Source of the DNA: Mesoflavibacter sp.
GTDB lineage: Bacteria > Pseudomonadota > Alphaproteobacteria > UBA8366 > Aestuariispiraceae
Direction of reading: 5' to 3'
Assembly: GCA_017792345.1 (NCBI GenBank)
Contig: CP051228.1
Location: forward strand, 3,564,148-3,628,147
Length of the DNA stretch: 64,000 nt
Numbering within the stretch: the stretch's first letter is position 1; each line of letters begins with the position of its first letter. Positions 9,175-17,919 of the stretch are shown here, piece after piece. Below the pieces are notes generated by a model. That model was not told where the DNA came from. It searched no databases and worked only from the letters and a program-made list of their open reading frames with translations. The position numbers were made by a program, and so were the translations under genes.

Positions 9175-9696
9175 TTACTGTTCCGGCGCCCGGAAGGGCT
9201 TATGGCAGCCGCCGCAGGTCTTACCGACCTCGCCCAACGCCGCACCCAGTTGGGCCGGATCGCCGGATTCCGCGGCGGCAATAACGGTCTGGGTTGCGGC
9301 GGCAAAATCGTCAGACGCCTTCTGGAATCCGGCCCAGTCGGACCAGATTTCAGCCTTTGCGCGGCTCTTTTCCGGTATCGCCTCGACATCGAAAAGCAGC
9401 GGCACGGTCTGCGCCAGGGAGTTCAGGCCCTGCGCATGAACGACGGTGCCGGCATCGGCCGTTGCTTCACCCTTTGCGACGGCACCGAGCGCCTTCATAT
9501 GGCCGGCGATGGCCTTCATGGCGGAATTCCGAAGCATGTAGTTCTGATCCGGCGTGACGGCGGCAGTGGCCATCGTTTCGGCCGGTGCGACTTCCGGCGC
9601 GGCCATTTCGGGCGCGGCGGCGAAGTGAGTGTAAGCGAAGACGGCGGCGGCGCCGATGATCAAGCCACCCACACCAAAGACGACATTTCCGGCCAT
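9175..9696 (-). CDS. Membrane-anchored class II cytochrome c (c'-like)
   Basis: 173 residues. A single N-terminal hydrophobic segment (about 4-26, VVFGVGGLIIGAAAVFAY) should anchor the protein on the periplasmic side, followed by an Ala/Pro/Glu linker. A four-helix cytochrome c' domain ends with the C-terminal heme motif CGGCHKPFRAP, and the C-terminal heme position is the hallmark of class II cytochromes. The start at 9696 is chosen because GGAAAGGGA precedes it; the frame also opens six codons earlier. It probably passes electrons to or from the adjacent diheme cytochrome, though NO or O2 binding as in cytochrome c' is also possible. Confidence 0.86.
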   Translation of the reverse strand: MAGNVVFGVGGLIIGAAAVFAYTHFAAAPEMAAPEVAPAETMATAAVTPDQNYMLRNSAMKAIAGHMKALGAVAKGEATADAGTVVHAQGLNSLAQTVPLLFDVEAIPEKSRAKAEIWSDWAGFQKASDDFAAATQTVIAAAESGDPAQLGAALGEVGKTCGGCHKPFRAPEQ

Positions 9697-9918
9697 GTAT
9701 CTATCCCTTTCCATACGCGTAGCTGCGCACCGCGGAATGCGGCGCGACCGGCTGTTTGAAAGATGACGTCAGTAAACCCGGTTTTCCCCATCGGCTCCAA
9801 TAGAGATTTTGTGAATAAACAGCTTTCGGCTTCCGACATACGCGGTCCGGGCGTAAATTTTCAGGCGCGAGACGACGGGAACAATCGGGTTCCCCTACGT
9901 CGCAACGGGAGACGGAAC

Positions 9919-10251
9919 GTGACTGAGGGGTCGAATAAATCAGAAGGGATTTTTCTCGGTTCCAACCGGCGAGGCGCCCTTCGTGCCACTTTGGGACTTG
10001 CGGTCGCGGCGCCGGCCATGCTGATCGCAGCGCGCGCGGTGCAGGGCGCCGAATTCTCCGCCGGTACGGAAGGCAAATGCGCGACCTGCCGCTACTGGGG
10101 TGGAAAGCGCAGGATCGGCCAAGGCGGCGGCACCGTTTCGGCGGACGGCACCGGGTGGTGCAACAATCCGGCAAGCCCTGCCTATCAGAAGGAAACGAGA
10201 CCCGATCAAGGCGCGCCGGTTTGGACCCGGTGGGAGGCGCTGGACGGCTGA
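9919..10251 (+). CDS. Small Tat-exported cysteine-containing protein, function unknown
   Basis: About 110 residues from a GTG start with GGGAG upstream. A twin-arginine signal (SNRRGALRATLGLAVAAPAM) precedes an AEF cleavage region. The mature part is about 60 residues, with KCATCRYW, a later TGWCNNPASPAY and a GAPVWTRW ending. Three cysteines in this setting recall small metal or iron-sulfur proteins such as HiPIPs, but a full four-cysteine HiPIP pattern is not present. Tat export suggests it folds or takes a cofactor before secretion. It is divergent from the cytochrome pair, which hints at a redox role (inference). Confidence 0.65.
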   Translation: MTEGSNKSEGIFLGSNRRGALRATLGLAVAAPAMLIAARAVQGAEFSAGTEGKCATCRYWGGKRRIGQGGGTVSADGTGWCNNPASPAYQKETRPDQGAPVWTRWEALDG

Positions 10252-10370
10252 TCGGGCGACCGGTTAGGCCATGTAACGGGTGATCCAGAAAATTAACGTT
10301 GTGAACGCGGGCCCGGTTTGGCGAAACTCCGGCTCATACAGGACAGTTTTTCGGCAGGGAGTTGCGTGAC

Positions 10371-12836
10371 ATGGCGGAGTTTCCCAATCGGGCGGATGTG
10401 GTGATCGTTGGCGGCGGCGTGGCCGGGTGCTCCATCGCCTATCACCTGACCAAGATCGGTATCAGCGACGTCGTTCTGTGCGAACGCAAACAGCTTACCA
10501 GTGGCACGACCTGGCACGCGGCGGGCTTGATCGGCCAATTGCGCCCGAACCGGAATATGACCGAATTGGCCAAGTATACGGCCGACCTGCTTTTCGATCT
10601 GGAGAAGGAAACCGGCCAGTCGACCGGGTTCAAACAGAACGGTTCCTTGCATACCGCGCTGAACGAAGCGCGCTTTGAGGAAGTCAAACGCGCGGCATCC
10701 ATGGCGAACAGTTTCGGTCTGGCGGTCGAACTGCTGACGCCCGACGATTTGAAGTCGATCTATCCGTTGCTGAATACCGACGGCATGGTGGGCGGCGCTT
10801 TCCTTCCGGGCGATGGCCAAGCAAACCCGATCGACACGACCCAGGCCTTCGCCAAGGGCGCACGCATGGGCGGCGCGAAGATCTTCGAACATACCAAGGT
10901 CACGAAAATCCTGGTCGAGGGCGGCCGGGCGGTCGGCGTTCTGACCGACAAGGGGGAAATCCGCGCGGGCACCGTGGTGATTGCGGGCGGTATGTGGTCG
11001 CGCGATCTCGGCGCCTCCATCGGCGTGAACCTGCCGCTGCATGCAGCGGAGCATTTCTACATCGTTACCGAGCCGCTGGACGGTCTGCCGGGCAATCTGC
11101 CGGTCCTGCGGGTCATGGACGAACATGCCTATTACAAGGAAGATGCCGGTAAGATCCTGCTGGGCGCCTTCGAGCCGGGCGCCAAACCCTGGGGCATGGA
11201 CGGCATTCCCGAGGATTTCGAGTTCGAGACCCTTCCGGAGGATATCGATCACTTCACACCGGTCCTGGAATACGCCATGAACCGGCTGCCCATCCTGCAG
11301 GAAGCGGGCATCGCGCTATTCTTCAACGGGCCCGAAAGTTTCACGCCGGACGACCGCTATCTGTTGGGCGAAACGCCGGAAGTGCGGGACCTGTTCGTTG
11401 CCTGCGGCTTCAATTCGATCGGCATTCAATCGTCGGGTGGGGTCGGGAAGGTTCTGGCGGACTGGATCCGCGACCGTCATCCGCCGATGGACCTCGCCGA
11501 TGTCGATGTGCGCCGAATGGCGCATTTCCAGAACAACAAGAGCTATCTGCACGACCGCACGACGGAAACGCTGGGACTGCTCTATTCCATGCATTGGCCG
11601 AATTTTCAGGTCGAAACCGCGCGCGGTGTGCGACGGACGCCACTGCATGACCGGCTGGATGCGGCCGGGGCGGTCTGGGGTGAGACAGCCGGCTGGGAAC
11701 GGCCGATGTGGTTCGCGCCGGACGGCGTGGCGCGGCGGTTCGATTACTCCTTTCATCGCCCGGGCTGGTTCGATCATGTCGGTGAAGAATGCCGGGCGAC
11801 GCGGGATTCGGTCGCGCTGTACGACCAATCCAGCTTCGCCAAGTTCCGTGTCGAAGGGCGCGACGCCTGCGCGGTCCTGAACCGGATCTGCGCCAATCAG
11901 GTCGACGTGCCGCCCGGCAAGATGGTCTATACCCAATGGCTGAACGACCGCGGCGGGATCGAAGCGGACCTGACCGTGACCCGCTTGTCGGAGACGGTCT
12001 ATCTGGTGGTAACGGCGGGTGCCGCACAGGTGCGTGATTTCGCCTGGCTGACCCGTCACATCCCGGAAGACGCCCATTGCATCGCGACCGACATTACCAG
12101 CGGCCTGCCGATGTTCGGGGTGATGGGGCCGAACAGCCGCGCCCTGTTGGAAAAGGTGACGGGGGCGGATTTGTCGAACGAGGCCTTTCCCTTCGGCACG
12201 ATGCAGGAACTGGAACTGGGCTATGCCAAGGTCCGGGCGGGGCGCATCACCTATGTCGGCGAACTGGGTTGGGAGATCTATGTTCCCGCGGAATTCGCGA
12301 CCCATGTCTATGACCGGATTGCCGAAGCCGGGGCGGAGTTCGGGCTGAAGCATGCGGGTTATTTCGCGCTGAATATCTGTCGAACCGAGAAAGGCTTCCG
12401 GCATTGGGGACATGATATCGGCGACGAGGACACGCCGGTCGAGGCAGGGCTGAGTTTCGCCGTCGCCTGGGACAAGCCCGATTTTATCGGGCGTGAGGCG
12501 GTGCTGCGCCAGAAGGAAGCCGGCATCCCCGCCAAGCGGATGGTACAGATCTGTTTGAAACGGGACGATGCTGATGCGCCGATGATGTTTCATGAGGAGC
12601 CGATCTACCGCAACGGTGTGCTGGTCGGGTCCACGACATCCGGGGCATGGGGACACCGGATCGAAAAGTCGATCGGCATGGGATATGTTACCTGCCCGGA
12701 AGACGAAGGCGGCAAAGCGTCCAAGGACTGGATCGAATCGGGTGACTATGAGGTCGAGATCGCTTTCAAAAGATACAAGGCGACCGCCCAATTGAAGCCG
12801 CTTTACGATCCGGCGGCGCTGAAAACGAAAGGGTAA
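10371..12836 (+). CDS. FAD-dependent oxidoreductase with GcvT-like C-terminus (dimethylglycine/sarcosine dehydrogenase family)
   Basis: 821 residues. The N-terminal DAO-type FAD domain has [18 protein letters not shown] at residues 5-22 and the GTTWHAAGL motif, whose histidine carries covalent FAD in dimethylglycine dehydrogenase. The C-terminal half is an aminomethyltransferase-like folate domain ([60 protein letters not shown]). Such enzymes demethylate N-methyl glycines and pass the one-carbon unit to tetrahydrofolate. The exact substrate is not readable. GGGAG precedes the ATG at 10371. The P-loop gene begins three bases after its stop, so the two are coupled. Confidence 0.9.
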   Translation: MAEFPNRADVVIVGGGVAGCSIAYHLTKIGISDVVLCERKQLTSGTTWHAAGLIGQLRPNRNMTELAKYTADLLFDLEKETGQSTGFKQNGSLHTALNEARFEEVKRAASMANSFGLAVELLTPDDLKSIYPLLNTDGMVGGAFLPGDGQANPIDTTQAFAKGARMGGAKIFEHTKVTKILVEGGRAVGVLTDKGEIRAGTVVIAGGMWSRDLGASIGVNLPLHAAEHFYIVTEPLDGLPGNLPVLRVMDEHAYYKEDAGKILLGAFEPGAKPWGMDGIPEDFEFETLPEDIDHFTPVLEYAMNRLPILQEAGIALFFNGPESFTPDDRYLLGETPEVRDLFVACGFNSIGIQSSGGVGKVLADWIRDRHPPMDLADVDVRRMAHFQNNKSYLHDRTTETLGLLYSMHWPNFQVETARGVRRTPLHDRLDAAGAVWGETAGWERPMWFAPDGVARRFDYSFHRPGWFDHVGEECRATRDSVALYDQSSFAKFRVEGRDACAVLNRICANQVDVPPGKMVYTQWLNDRGGIEADLTVTRLSETVYLVVTAGAAQVRDFAWLTRHIPEDAHCIATDITSGLPMFGVMGPNSRALLEKVTGADLSNEAFPFGTMQELELGYAKVRAGRITYVGELGWEIYVPAEFATHVYDRIAEAGAEFGLKHAGYFALNICRTEKGFRHWGHDIGDEDTPVEAGLSFAVAWDKPDFIGREAVLRQKEAGIPAKRMVQICLKRDDADAPMMFHEEPIYRNGVLVGSTTSGAWGHRIEKSIGMGYVTCPEDEGGKASKDWIESGDYEVEIAFKRYKATAQLKPLYDPAALKTKG

Positions 12837-12839
12837 GGT

Positions 12840-13352
12840 TTGGCACAACTGATTGTTCTGTCCGGCCTGCCGGGGGTGGGGAAGACCACCTTCGCGCGCG
12901 CCCTCGCGGCGGAGACGGGCGCGGTCCTGATCCGGATCGATTCCATTGAACAGGCCCTGCGCGCGAAACCCGGTCAGGACATCGGCCCGGCCGGGTATCT
13001 GATCGGATATGGCGTCGCGCGGGATCATCTGCGCAAAGGCCGCACCGTCGTCGCGGATTCGGTCAATCCCGTTCCGGAATCGCGGGACGGTTGGCGCCGG
13101 GCAGCGCGGGACGCCGAGGCCGATATCCAGGAAATCGAACTCGTCTGTTCCAACAAGAAAGAGCATAAGCGCCGGGTGGAAACGCGCGTTCCGGATATCG
13201 AGGGATTGGTGCCGCCACGCTGGAAGGATGTCCGGAAACGGGATTACCGGGCCTGGACCGACGATGTCGCCCGGATCGATACCGCATCCGCGGCACCCGA
13301 TGCTCTGGTTGCCGCTTTCCTGGCCACTTCGCGCACCTCGGCGGGCGCATAG
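12840..13352 (+). CDS. P-loop kinase-like ATPase (AAA_33 type)
   Basis: The 170-residue protein has a Walker A motif at the N-terminus (LSGLPGVGKTTFARAL). A short DSV segment follows, with charged helices resembling small nucleotide- or sugar-kinase-like P-loop proteins. The start codon is TTG at 12840, preceded by AAGG overlapping the stop region of the upstream FAD enzyme gene; no ATG fits better. Tight spacing suggests co-expression with that oxidoreductase. The phosphoryl acceptor is unknown. Confidence 0.78.
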   Translation: MAQLIVLSGLPGVGKTTFARALAAETGAVLIRIDSIEQALRAKPGQDIGPAGYLIGYGVARDHLRKGRTVVADSVNPVPESRDGWRRAARDAEADIQEIELVCSNKKEHKRRVETRVPDIEGLVPPRWKDVRKRDYRAWTDDVARIDTASAAPDALVAAFLATSRTSAGA

Positions 13353-13396
13353 GGCTACTATTTTCCCGTCCCGCCATAGCGTATAATCACATCCTG

Positions 13397-13425
13397 GCCG
13401 CCCTCATCCCGAGTGGCGGCTTTCT
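13397..13425 (+). terminator. Weak hairpin with short T-rich tail
   Basis: GCCGCC and GGCGGC (13397-13402 and 13415-13420) can pair around a 12-base loop and are followed by TTTCTT. This could end the transcript of the P-loop gene. A -10-like TATAAT lies just upstream at 13382-13387, so the hairpin could instead sit in the leader of the next gene. Confidence 0.4.
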
Positions 13426-13461
13426 TGATGACGGTCCCGCTTTTGGACCGCGATTGGGGGA

Positions 13462-13842
13462 ATGATGGGTAACACGCTAGTGGCAACGTATTTCCGCAGT
13501 TCCGTTATCTATGCACTTCTGGGAATGGCGCTGGGTCTGCATATGGCGGCGTCGCACGATCATGGGCAGATGCCGACCCACGCCCATCTGATGCTGTTCG
13601 GTTGGGTCGGAATGACGATCTACGCCGTTTTCTATCGCCTGTATCCCGACGCCGCTTCCGGCCTGTTGCCTCGAATCCATGCGGTGCTGGCGCATGCCGC
13701 GCTGATCGGTCTGGTCGTCGGATTGTTCATCATCTATGGCGGCGATCCGGAAGGCGGCGATCCGATAGCGGCCATCTCGTCGATCTTTCTGGTACTGAAC
13801 ATGGCTCTGTTCGCGTTCATCGTTTGGAAGGGAACGCGCTGA
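13462..13842 (+). CDS. Small membrane protein resembling a fragment of heme-copper oxidase subunit I
   Basis: 126 residues with about four hydrophobic segments (roughly 12-30, 40-58, 70-92 and 100-120). The second carries THAHLMLFGWVGMTIYAVFYRLYP, which closely recalls the H-x-L-x-x-F-G-W stretch of cbb3/NorB-type subunit I, where the histidine is a heme ligand. At a quarter of subunit I length it cannot be a complete oxidase, but a heme-binding or assembly role is possible. No frameshift or flanking oxidase remnant was seen, so it looks like a stand-alone gene. It precedes the EncFtn-like gene on the same strand by about 118 bases. Confidence 0.65.
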   Translation: MMGNTLVATYFRSSVIYALLGMALGLHMAASHDHGQMPTHAHLMLFGWVGMTIYAVFYRLYPDAASGLLPRIHAVLAHAALIGLVVGLFIIYGGDPEGGDPIAAISSIFLVLNMALFAFIVWKGTR

Positions 13843-13960
13843 CGTCTGATGCGTTAAAGAAATGCAGCCGCGGCCGGGCGCGGTTGCGCCGAGCCCGGCC
13901 GCGGACCAGTATTGACGGGGTTAGCCAGAAACACAGCCAAACCGGAAAGGAAACCAAGCC

Positions 13961-14254
13961 ATGGCCGCAGCCAGTTCCTCGCTTCATGCGCCGCGCGAAC
14001 GACTGACCAAGGAAACGCTCAACCTCCACCACGCCATCGTGTCGATCATGGAGGAGTTGGAGGCAGTGGATTGGTACCGCCAACGCGCCGACGATTGCGA
14101 CGATCCGGAGCTGAAGGAAATCCTGCTGCACAACATGCGCGAAGAAATGGAACATGCGGCCATGGTCCTGGAGTGGATGCGCCGCAACAGTGAGGATTTC
14201 GACGGCTATCTGCGCGAGTTCCTGTTCAAGGACGGCGACATCGCCGATCACTGA
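13961..14254 (+). CDS. Encapsulated-ferritin-like (EncFtn) ferroxidase
   Basis: The 97-residue protein aligns by recall almost without gaps to the encapsulin-associated ferritin of Rhodospirillum rubrum: AIVSIMEELEAVDWYRQR and the LKEILLHNMREEMEHAAMVL block. Ferroxidase-centre residues E32, E62 and H65 and the entry-site residues E31 and E34 are present at the same numbering. Proteins of this family assemble as decamers of two-helix subunits and oxidise Fe(II) inside an encapsulin shell. No encapsulin gene follows here. The short C-terminus (FKDGDIADH) does not resemble the hydrophobic cargo-loading peptide. It likely oxidises iron in the cytoplasm (inference). Confidence 0.9.
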   Translation: MAAASSSLHAPRERLTKETLNLHHAIVSIMEELEAVDWYRQRADDCDDPELKEILLHNMREEMEHAAMVLEWMRRNSEDFDGYLREFLFKDGDIADH

Positions 14255-14262
14255 CGCCTTGT

Positions 14263-14290
14263 TCCGGCGCCGATTCCGGTCGGCGCCGGA
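14263..14290 (+). terminator. Perfect 11-bp hairpin after the EncFtn gene
   Basis: TCCGGCGCCGA and TCGGCGCCGGA pair perfectly around a six-base loop, eight bases after the stop codon. No T-run follows, so it is either a 3'-end stabiliser or a terminator that lacks the usual tail. Confidence 0.5.
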
Positions 14291-14404
14291 CGGTATCGAC
14301 CGTACTACCCGCAACGGGTTTTAATCGGTGCCCTGCGGACTATCTTATCCGCCGGTGGGGGCGTATTCTGTCGTGCTGAAGCGGCGCGCGGCGTGGGACA
14401 TGCC

Positions 14405-15196
14405 ATGTATCGGCTCCTGAAATCGGTTCTGCTCGCCGGTCTTCTGTCCGGCGGGGCCTGGGCGGCTGCCGCGTCGGACGCGAAGTCCGCGTCCTTAACC
14501 GTGTGTCTGGAACAATGGTATCCCTATTACAGCGTGGATGAGGACGGTGTCGCACGCGGTGCAGCCGTGGACGCTCTGTCTCTTGCCCTGGCCGAGCTGG
14601 GACATTCGGCGGATTTTCAGATCCTGCCCTATGCGCGTTGTCTGCGGTCCGTTCGATTGGGGCATGTCGATGCGGTTCTGACCGTCTCACCGGGCGAGGA
14701 TGGATTGACCTATGTCGACGTCCCGTTGGCCTATTGGAAGATCGCGGCAGTGGTGCATGCCGACGACCCGCTGGACCGGTTCGAGTCGCTGGATCAGTTC
14801 GCGGCCTATACGCCGATCTATTTCGTCAGCTACACCTATCCGGAAATCCTGCGGCCCCTGATCGAGAAACCAGGCGCCGTCGGCATCTCCTCGCAGGAGG
14901 ACGTCATGCAGCCCTTGCGCATCCTGCAGGCGCGCCGGCGTCACGTGTCGTTCGAAGACATGCTGTGGGCCAAGCAGGTTGCCCGCGAGGAAGGGCTGGA
15001 CATCAAGGTGTTGGAGCCCGCGATCCTGACGGAGCCGAACTACCTCGCCTTCTCGCCGGAACTCAAGGGCGTCGCCGAGTCGGTCGAGGAGGTATTGCGC
15101 CAAATGCAGGCGGACGGAAGGCTGGCAGAAGTCTTCGCGCGCTACCTGGCGGAGGATGTATTGCCCGCCGGCGTAAAGGGCGGCGAAGGGTCCTGA
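14405..15196 (+). CDS. Periplasmic substrate-binding protein (SBP_bac_3-like)
   Basis: 263 residues with a clear signal peptide (LLKSVLLAGLLSGGAWAAAA). A type II periplasmic-binding fold follows, beginning with the usual SLTVCLEQWYPYYSVDEDG strand and containing GHVDAVLTVSPGEDGLTYVDVPLAYW. Such proteins bind amino acids or small polar solutes. No ABC permease or ATPase gene is adjacent, so it may be an orphan receptor-like member. The ATG at 14405 starts directly at the signal peptide; an upstream GTG at 14393 is possible. Confidence 0.8.
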   Translation: MYRLLKSVLLAGLLSGGAWAAAASDAKSASLTVCLEQWYPYYSVDEDGVARGAAVDALSLALAELGHSADFQILPYARCLRSVRLGHVDAVLTVSPGEDGLTYVDVPLAYWKIAAVVHADDPLDRFESLDQFAAYTPIYFVSYTYPEILRPLIEKPGAVGISSQEDVMQPLRILQARRRHVSFEDMLWAKQVAREEGLDIKVLEPAILTEPNYLAFSPELKGVAESVEEVLRQMQADGRLAEVFARYLAEDVLPAGVKGGEGS

Positions 15197-15198
15197 AG

Positions 15199-15696
15199 CT
15201 AAACGATCGGCGCCGTCAGATCGCGCTCATAGAAGACCAGATCGACCGGCGCGCCGTCGTAATAGGGCGCGCGCGTTTCGAATCCCAGTTGCTTGTAGAT
15301 CGCCTGAGCCTCGCGCATCCGGTCGATGACCGTATCCAAGCGCAAGGCGGTATAGCCGCGCGCCTGAGCGTAGAGCATGACTGTCGTCGCCAGGCGCGAT
15401 CCCAGCTTATGACCCCGAAAGCCGGGGCGGACGAACAACCGCTTCATCTCAGCCGCACCATCCTCATGCGGGCGCATTGCGACACAACCGGCCAGCGCGC
15501 CGTCGACCCGGGCCAGCCACAGATTGCCGTCCGGTCGCGCATATTTCCCTGGCAGGTTCTGCAATTCGCCGTCGAAACCCTGGAAACAGAGCGAAAATCC
15601 CAGGCTTTCTGCATATTCGACGAACAGGGTCTTGACGAAGGCGATGTCGTCACCGGCTTCCGACGCCTCTTCTATCTGGGCGGTGGGTTCAGACAT
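15199..15696 (-). CDS. GNAT-family N-acetyltransferase
   Basis: The 165-residue protein has the acetyl-CoA-binding core RLFVRPGFRGHKLGSRLATTVM (motif A, R-x-x-G-x-G/K type) and the following YAQARGYTALRLDT strand. It is the last gene of a four-gene minus-strand run; its ATG overlaps the phzF-like gene by eight bases, so translation is probably coupled. The acceptor is unknown; context with PLP enzymes suggests an amine or amino acid (inference). Confidence 0.85.
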   Translation of the reverse strand: MSEPTAQIEEASEAGDDIAFVKTLFVEYAESLGFSLCFQGFDGELQNLPGKYARPDGNLWLARVDGALAGCVAMRPHEDGAAEMKRLFVRPGFRGHKLGSRLATTVMLYAQARGYTALRLDTVIDRMREAQAIYKQLGFETRAPYYDGAPVDLVFYERDLTAPIV

Positions 15697-16489
15697 TGAT
15701 TGCCCCCTCCAGATAAAACCGCGCCGCGCCGGCCATCAGGACACGACCCCCGGCAAGGTCACAGAAAAGGTCGCCGCCGCGCGCCGAAACCTGACGGCAA
15801 TGCAGGCTGGTCTTGCCTAGGCGTTCCGCCCAATAGGGCACGATGGTGCAGTGGGCCGATCCGGTGACAGGATCCTCGTTGATCCCGGCATGGGGGGCGA
15901 AATACCGGGACACGGCGTCGGTTTCGCTGCCCGGCGCGGTGACGATCAAGCCGTCCCCATCCAGCCCGGCGATAAAGTCGAAATCCGGCCGGACAGCCAG
16001 AACTTCCGCCTCGTCGGCCAGGACCGCCATGGATTTCTTGGCCCGCAGAAAGCCGACCGGCTCAATTCCCCCCAAGGCCTGGGCCAAGCCGTCCGGGACA
16101 CGGGTCGGCGTCGCCGGACGCGCCGGGAAGTCTAACTGATAACGGCCATCCAAATTGCGCACGCTTAGAATGCCCGATTGGGACTGGAACCGAATCAGGT
16201 CGCCACCGAAGGAGAGCCGGTCGAACAACACGGCCGCGGTCGCCAGGGTCGCATGGCCGCACAGGTCGACTTCGATGGCAGGCGTGAACCAGCGCAGGTG
16301 AAAGTCGGCATCGCTCGCGCCTGGAACCGGGATGAAGAACGCCGTTTCCGCCAGATTGTTCTCCATGGCAATCTGCTGCAGGACCGTATCCGGAAGCCAA
16401 GTTTCCAAAGGTACGACGGCCGCCGGATTGCCCGTGAAGGGCGCTTCGGCAAAGGCGTCGACCTGATAGATCGGCAGGCGGGTCGTCAT
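15689..16489 (-). CDS. PhzF-family isomerase/epimerase
   Basis: 266 residues starting with TRLPIYQVDAFAEAPFTGNPAAV, the family signature, and carrying ENNLAETAFF, whose glutamate is the PhzF acid/base residue. DLCGHATLATAAVLF and DPVTGSAHCTIVPYW are the two conserved C/G-H and D-P-x-T-G-S blocks. Members catalyse isomerisation in phenazine synthesis or unrelated amino-acid chemistry. No other phenazine gene is present. It overlaps the upstream decarboxylase by four bases. Confidence 0.9.
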   Translation of the reverse strand: MTTRLPIYQVDAFAEAPFTGNPAAVVPLETWLPDTVLQQIAMENNLAETAFFIPVPGASDADFHLRWFTPAIEVDLCGHATLATAAVLFDRLSFGGDLIRFQSQSGILSVRNLDGRYQLDFPARPATPTRVPDGLAQALGGIEPVGFLRAKKSMAVLADEAEVLAVRPDFDFIAGLDGDGLIVTAPGSETDAVSRYFAPHAGINEDPVTGSAHCTIVPYWAERLGKTSLHCRQVSARGGDLFCDLAGGRVLMAGAARFYLEGAINV

Positions 16490-17919
16490 GCGGCGAGGCT
16501 TCCTTTCCGGGTCGCGGCTTCATGCGCAGTCTGCAACGCCGCGATGGTTTGGTCGAGGTCCTCGTCACGGGTCTGCCAGTTCGAAAACGCCGCACGGATA
16601 CCGCCCTTGCCGCCATAGGCGCCGGGGGTCATGAAGGCCGTCCCGCCGGCATTGAGCTCCGCCAGCAGCAGCTTGTTCCAAGCATCGGCGTTCTCCACGC
16701 CGTCCGGCGGCAGCCCCCGGAAGCACACGACGTTCAAGGTGGTCGGCGACAAAAGTTCGAAATGCTGGCTGTCCCGAAGGAACGCCGCCAGTTTCGCGGC
16801 CTGATCCACATTGGCGCGCACCGTCTCCCGCACGCCGTCGGCACCATAGGCGCAAAGCGTCATCCAGACGGGCAGGGCGCGGAACCGCTGCGACCCTTCC
16901 AGAACCCGGTTGATGTAATGCGGCAGGCCGTCGCTTTCGACATCCAGATAGGCCGGGAGCCCACCCGCCGCGCGTTCGATCAGATCCACCCGGCGGGTGA
17001 AGTAGAAACCGCTGTCATAAGGCACGTTCAGCCATTTATGGCCGTCGACCGTGATCGAATCCGCCATTTCGATGCCGGACGTCCGGCCCGCAAGTTCGGG
17101 AACCGTGCGCGCGAACAGGCCGAACGCACCGTCGACATGCAGCCATGCCCCATAGCGGCGGCAGATCGAGCCGATCGACACCAGGTCGTCGAAGGCGGTG
17201 GTTGTGACCGTCCCGGCGCTGGCGCAGACGATCTTCTGTTGATCCGCAGGCGCGGCAGCCAGTGCCGCCTCCAGCGCGTTCGGATCCATTTCCTCGGTAT
17301 CGCCGATCCGCGCGATTGCGTGGATCGAGTCTTCGCCCAGGCCGCTGAAACGGGCGACCTTCACGAAACTGGCATGGGGGCAGGCGCTGTAGATCGCGAT
17401 CGGCGGGCCGCCGGCCAGGCCTTTGCGGGCAATGTCATAGCCTGCTTGTTCCCCCGCCCATTCGCGGGCGGCCAGAAGGCAAGCGAAATTGGCGCCTGTT
17501 GCACCGGTCGTGAACGCCCCGTCATAGGACGCTTCCGGCAGGTTGAACAATTGCTTCAGCCAATTCAGGGCCTGGACCGTAATGGCGACGGCAACGGAAT
17601 CGCCGGGGGAGGCGACATTCTGGTCGACGGCACCGGCCAGCCAGTCCCCGGCGATGGAAGCCGGGGTCGCGCCGCCGGTGACAAAGCCGAAATAGCGCGA
17701 GCCGACGCTGCCCGACAGGTCGCCGCCGAACTGATCAAGAAACTCCCGCAATGCGGCCTTTCCACCGATACCATGCCCCGGCAGATCGGTGCTGGGACCG
17801 CCTGTCCGTTTGCGCGCGGCGACAGGGCGTTCCGGAAGCGCGCCGTGAAAGGCTTCTGTGGCTGAAACCACATCCTGCAGCAGATCGGAAAGGTTCTGAT
17901 AGTCGTCACGCATCGACAT
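16486..17919 (-). CDS. Group II PLP-dependent decarboxylase (aromatic-L-amino-acid/glutamate decarboxylase type)
   Basis: 477 residues of the DDC/GAD fold. TTGATGANFACLLAAR is the phosphate-binding region, LHVDGAFGLFA holds the PLP-pyridine aspartate, and TVDGHKWLNVPYDSGFYF contains the Schiff-base lysine. The likely reaction is decarboxylation of an amino acid to an amine, although some members act as aldehyde synthases. It overlaps the dehydratase gene by 14 bases and the phzF-like gene by four, which is strong evidence for one operon. Confidence 0.88.
   Translation of the reverse strand: MSMRDDYQNLSDLLQDVVSATEAFHGALPERPVAARKRTGGPSTDLPGHGIGGKAALREFLDQFGGDLSGSVGSRYFGFVTGGATPASIAGDWLAGAVDQNVASPGDSVAVAITVQALNWLKQLFNLPEASYDGAFTTGATGANFACLLAAREWAGEQAGYDIARKGLAGGPPIAIYSACPHASFVKVARFSGLGEDSIHAIARIGDTEEMDPNALEAALAAAPADQQKIVCASAGTVTTTAFDDLVSIGSICRRYGAWLHVDGAFGLFARTVPELAGRTSGIEMADSITVDGHKWLNVPYDSGFYFTRRVDLIERAAGGLPAYLDVESDGLPHYINRVLEGSQRFRALPVWMTLCAYGADGVRETVRANVDQAAKLAAFLRDSQHFELLSPTTLNVVCFRGLPPDGVENADAWNKLLLAELNAGGTAFMTPGAYGGKGGIRAAFSNWQTRDEDLDQTIAALQTAHEAATRKGSLAA

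Noticed and set aside
11316-13166. 616-codon open frame antisense to the DMGDH-like gene
   Set aside because: No coherent domain; its residues are typical of an antisense reading of a high-GC gene, and the plus-strand gene is clearly real.
13382-13387. TATAAT as a firm promoter for the mini oxidase-like gene
   Set aside because: No acceptable -35 at the right distance, and a hairpin lies between it and the gene; kept only as a note.
15689-16489. Phenazine biosynthesis cluster
   Set aside because: Only a PhzF-family protein is present; no phzA-G core genes, and PhzF homologues occur widely outside phenazine loci.
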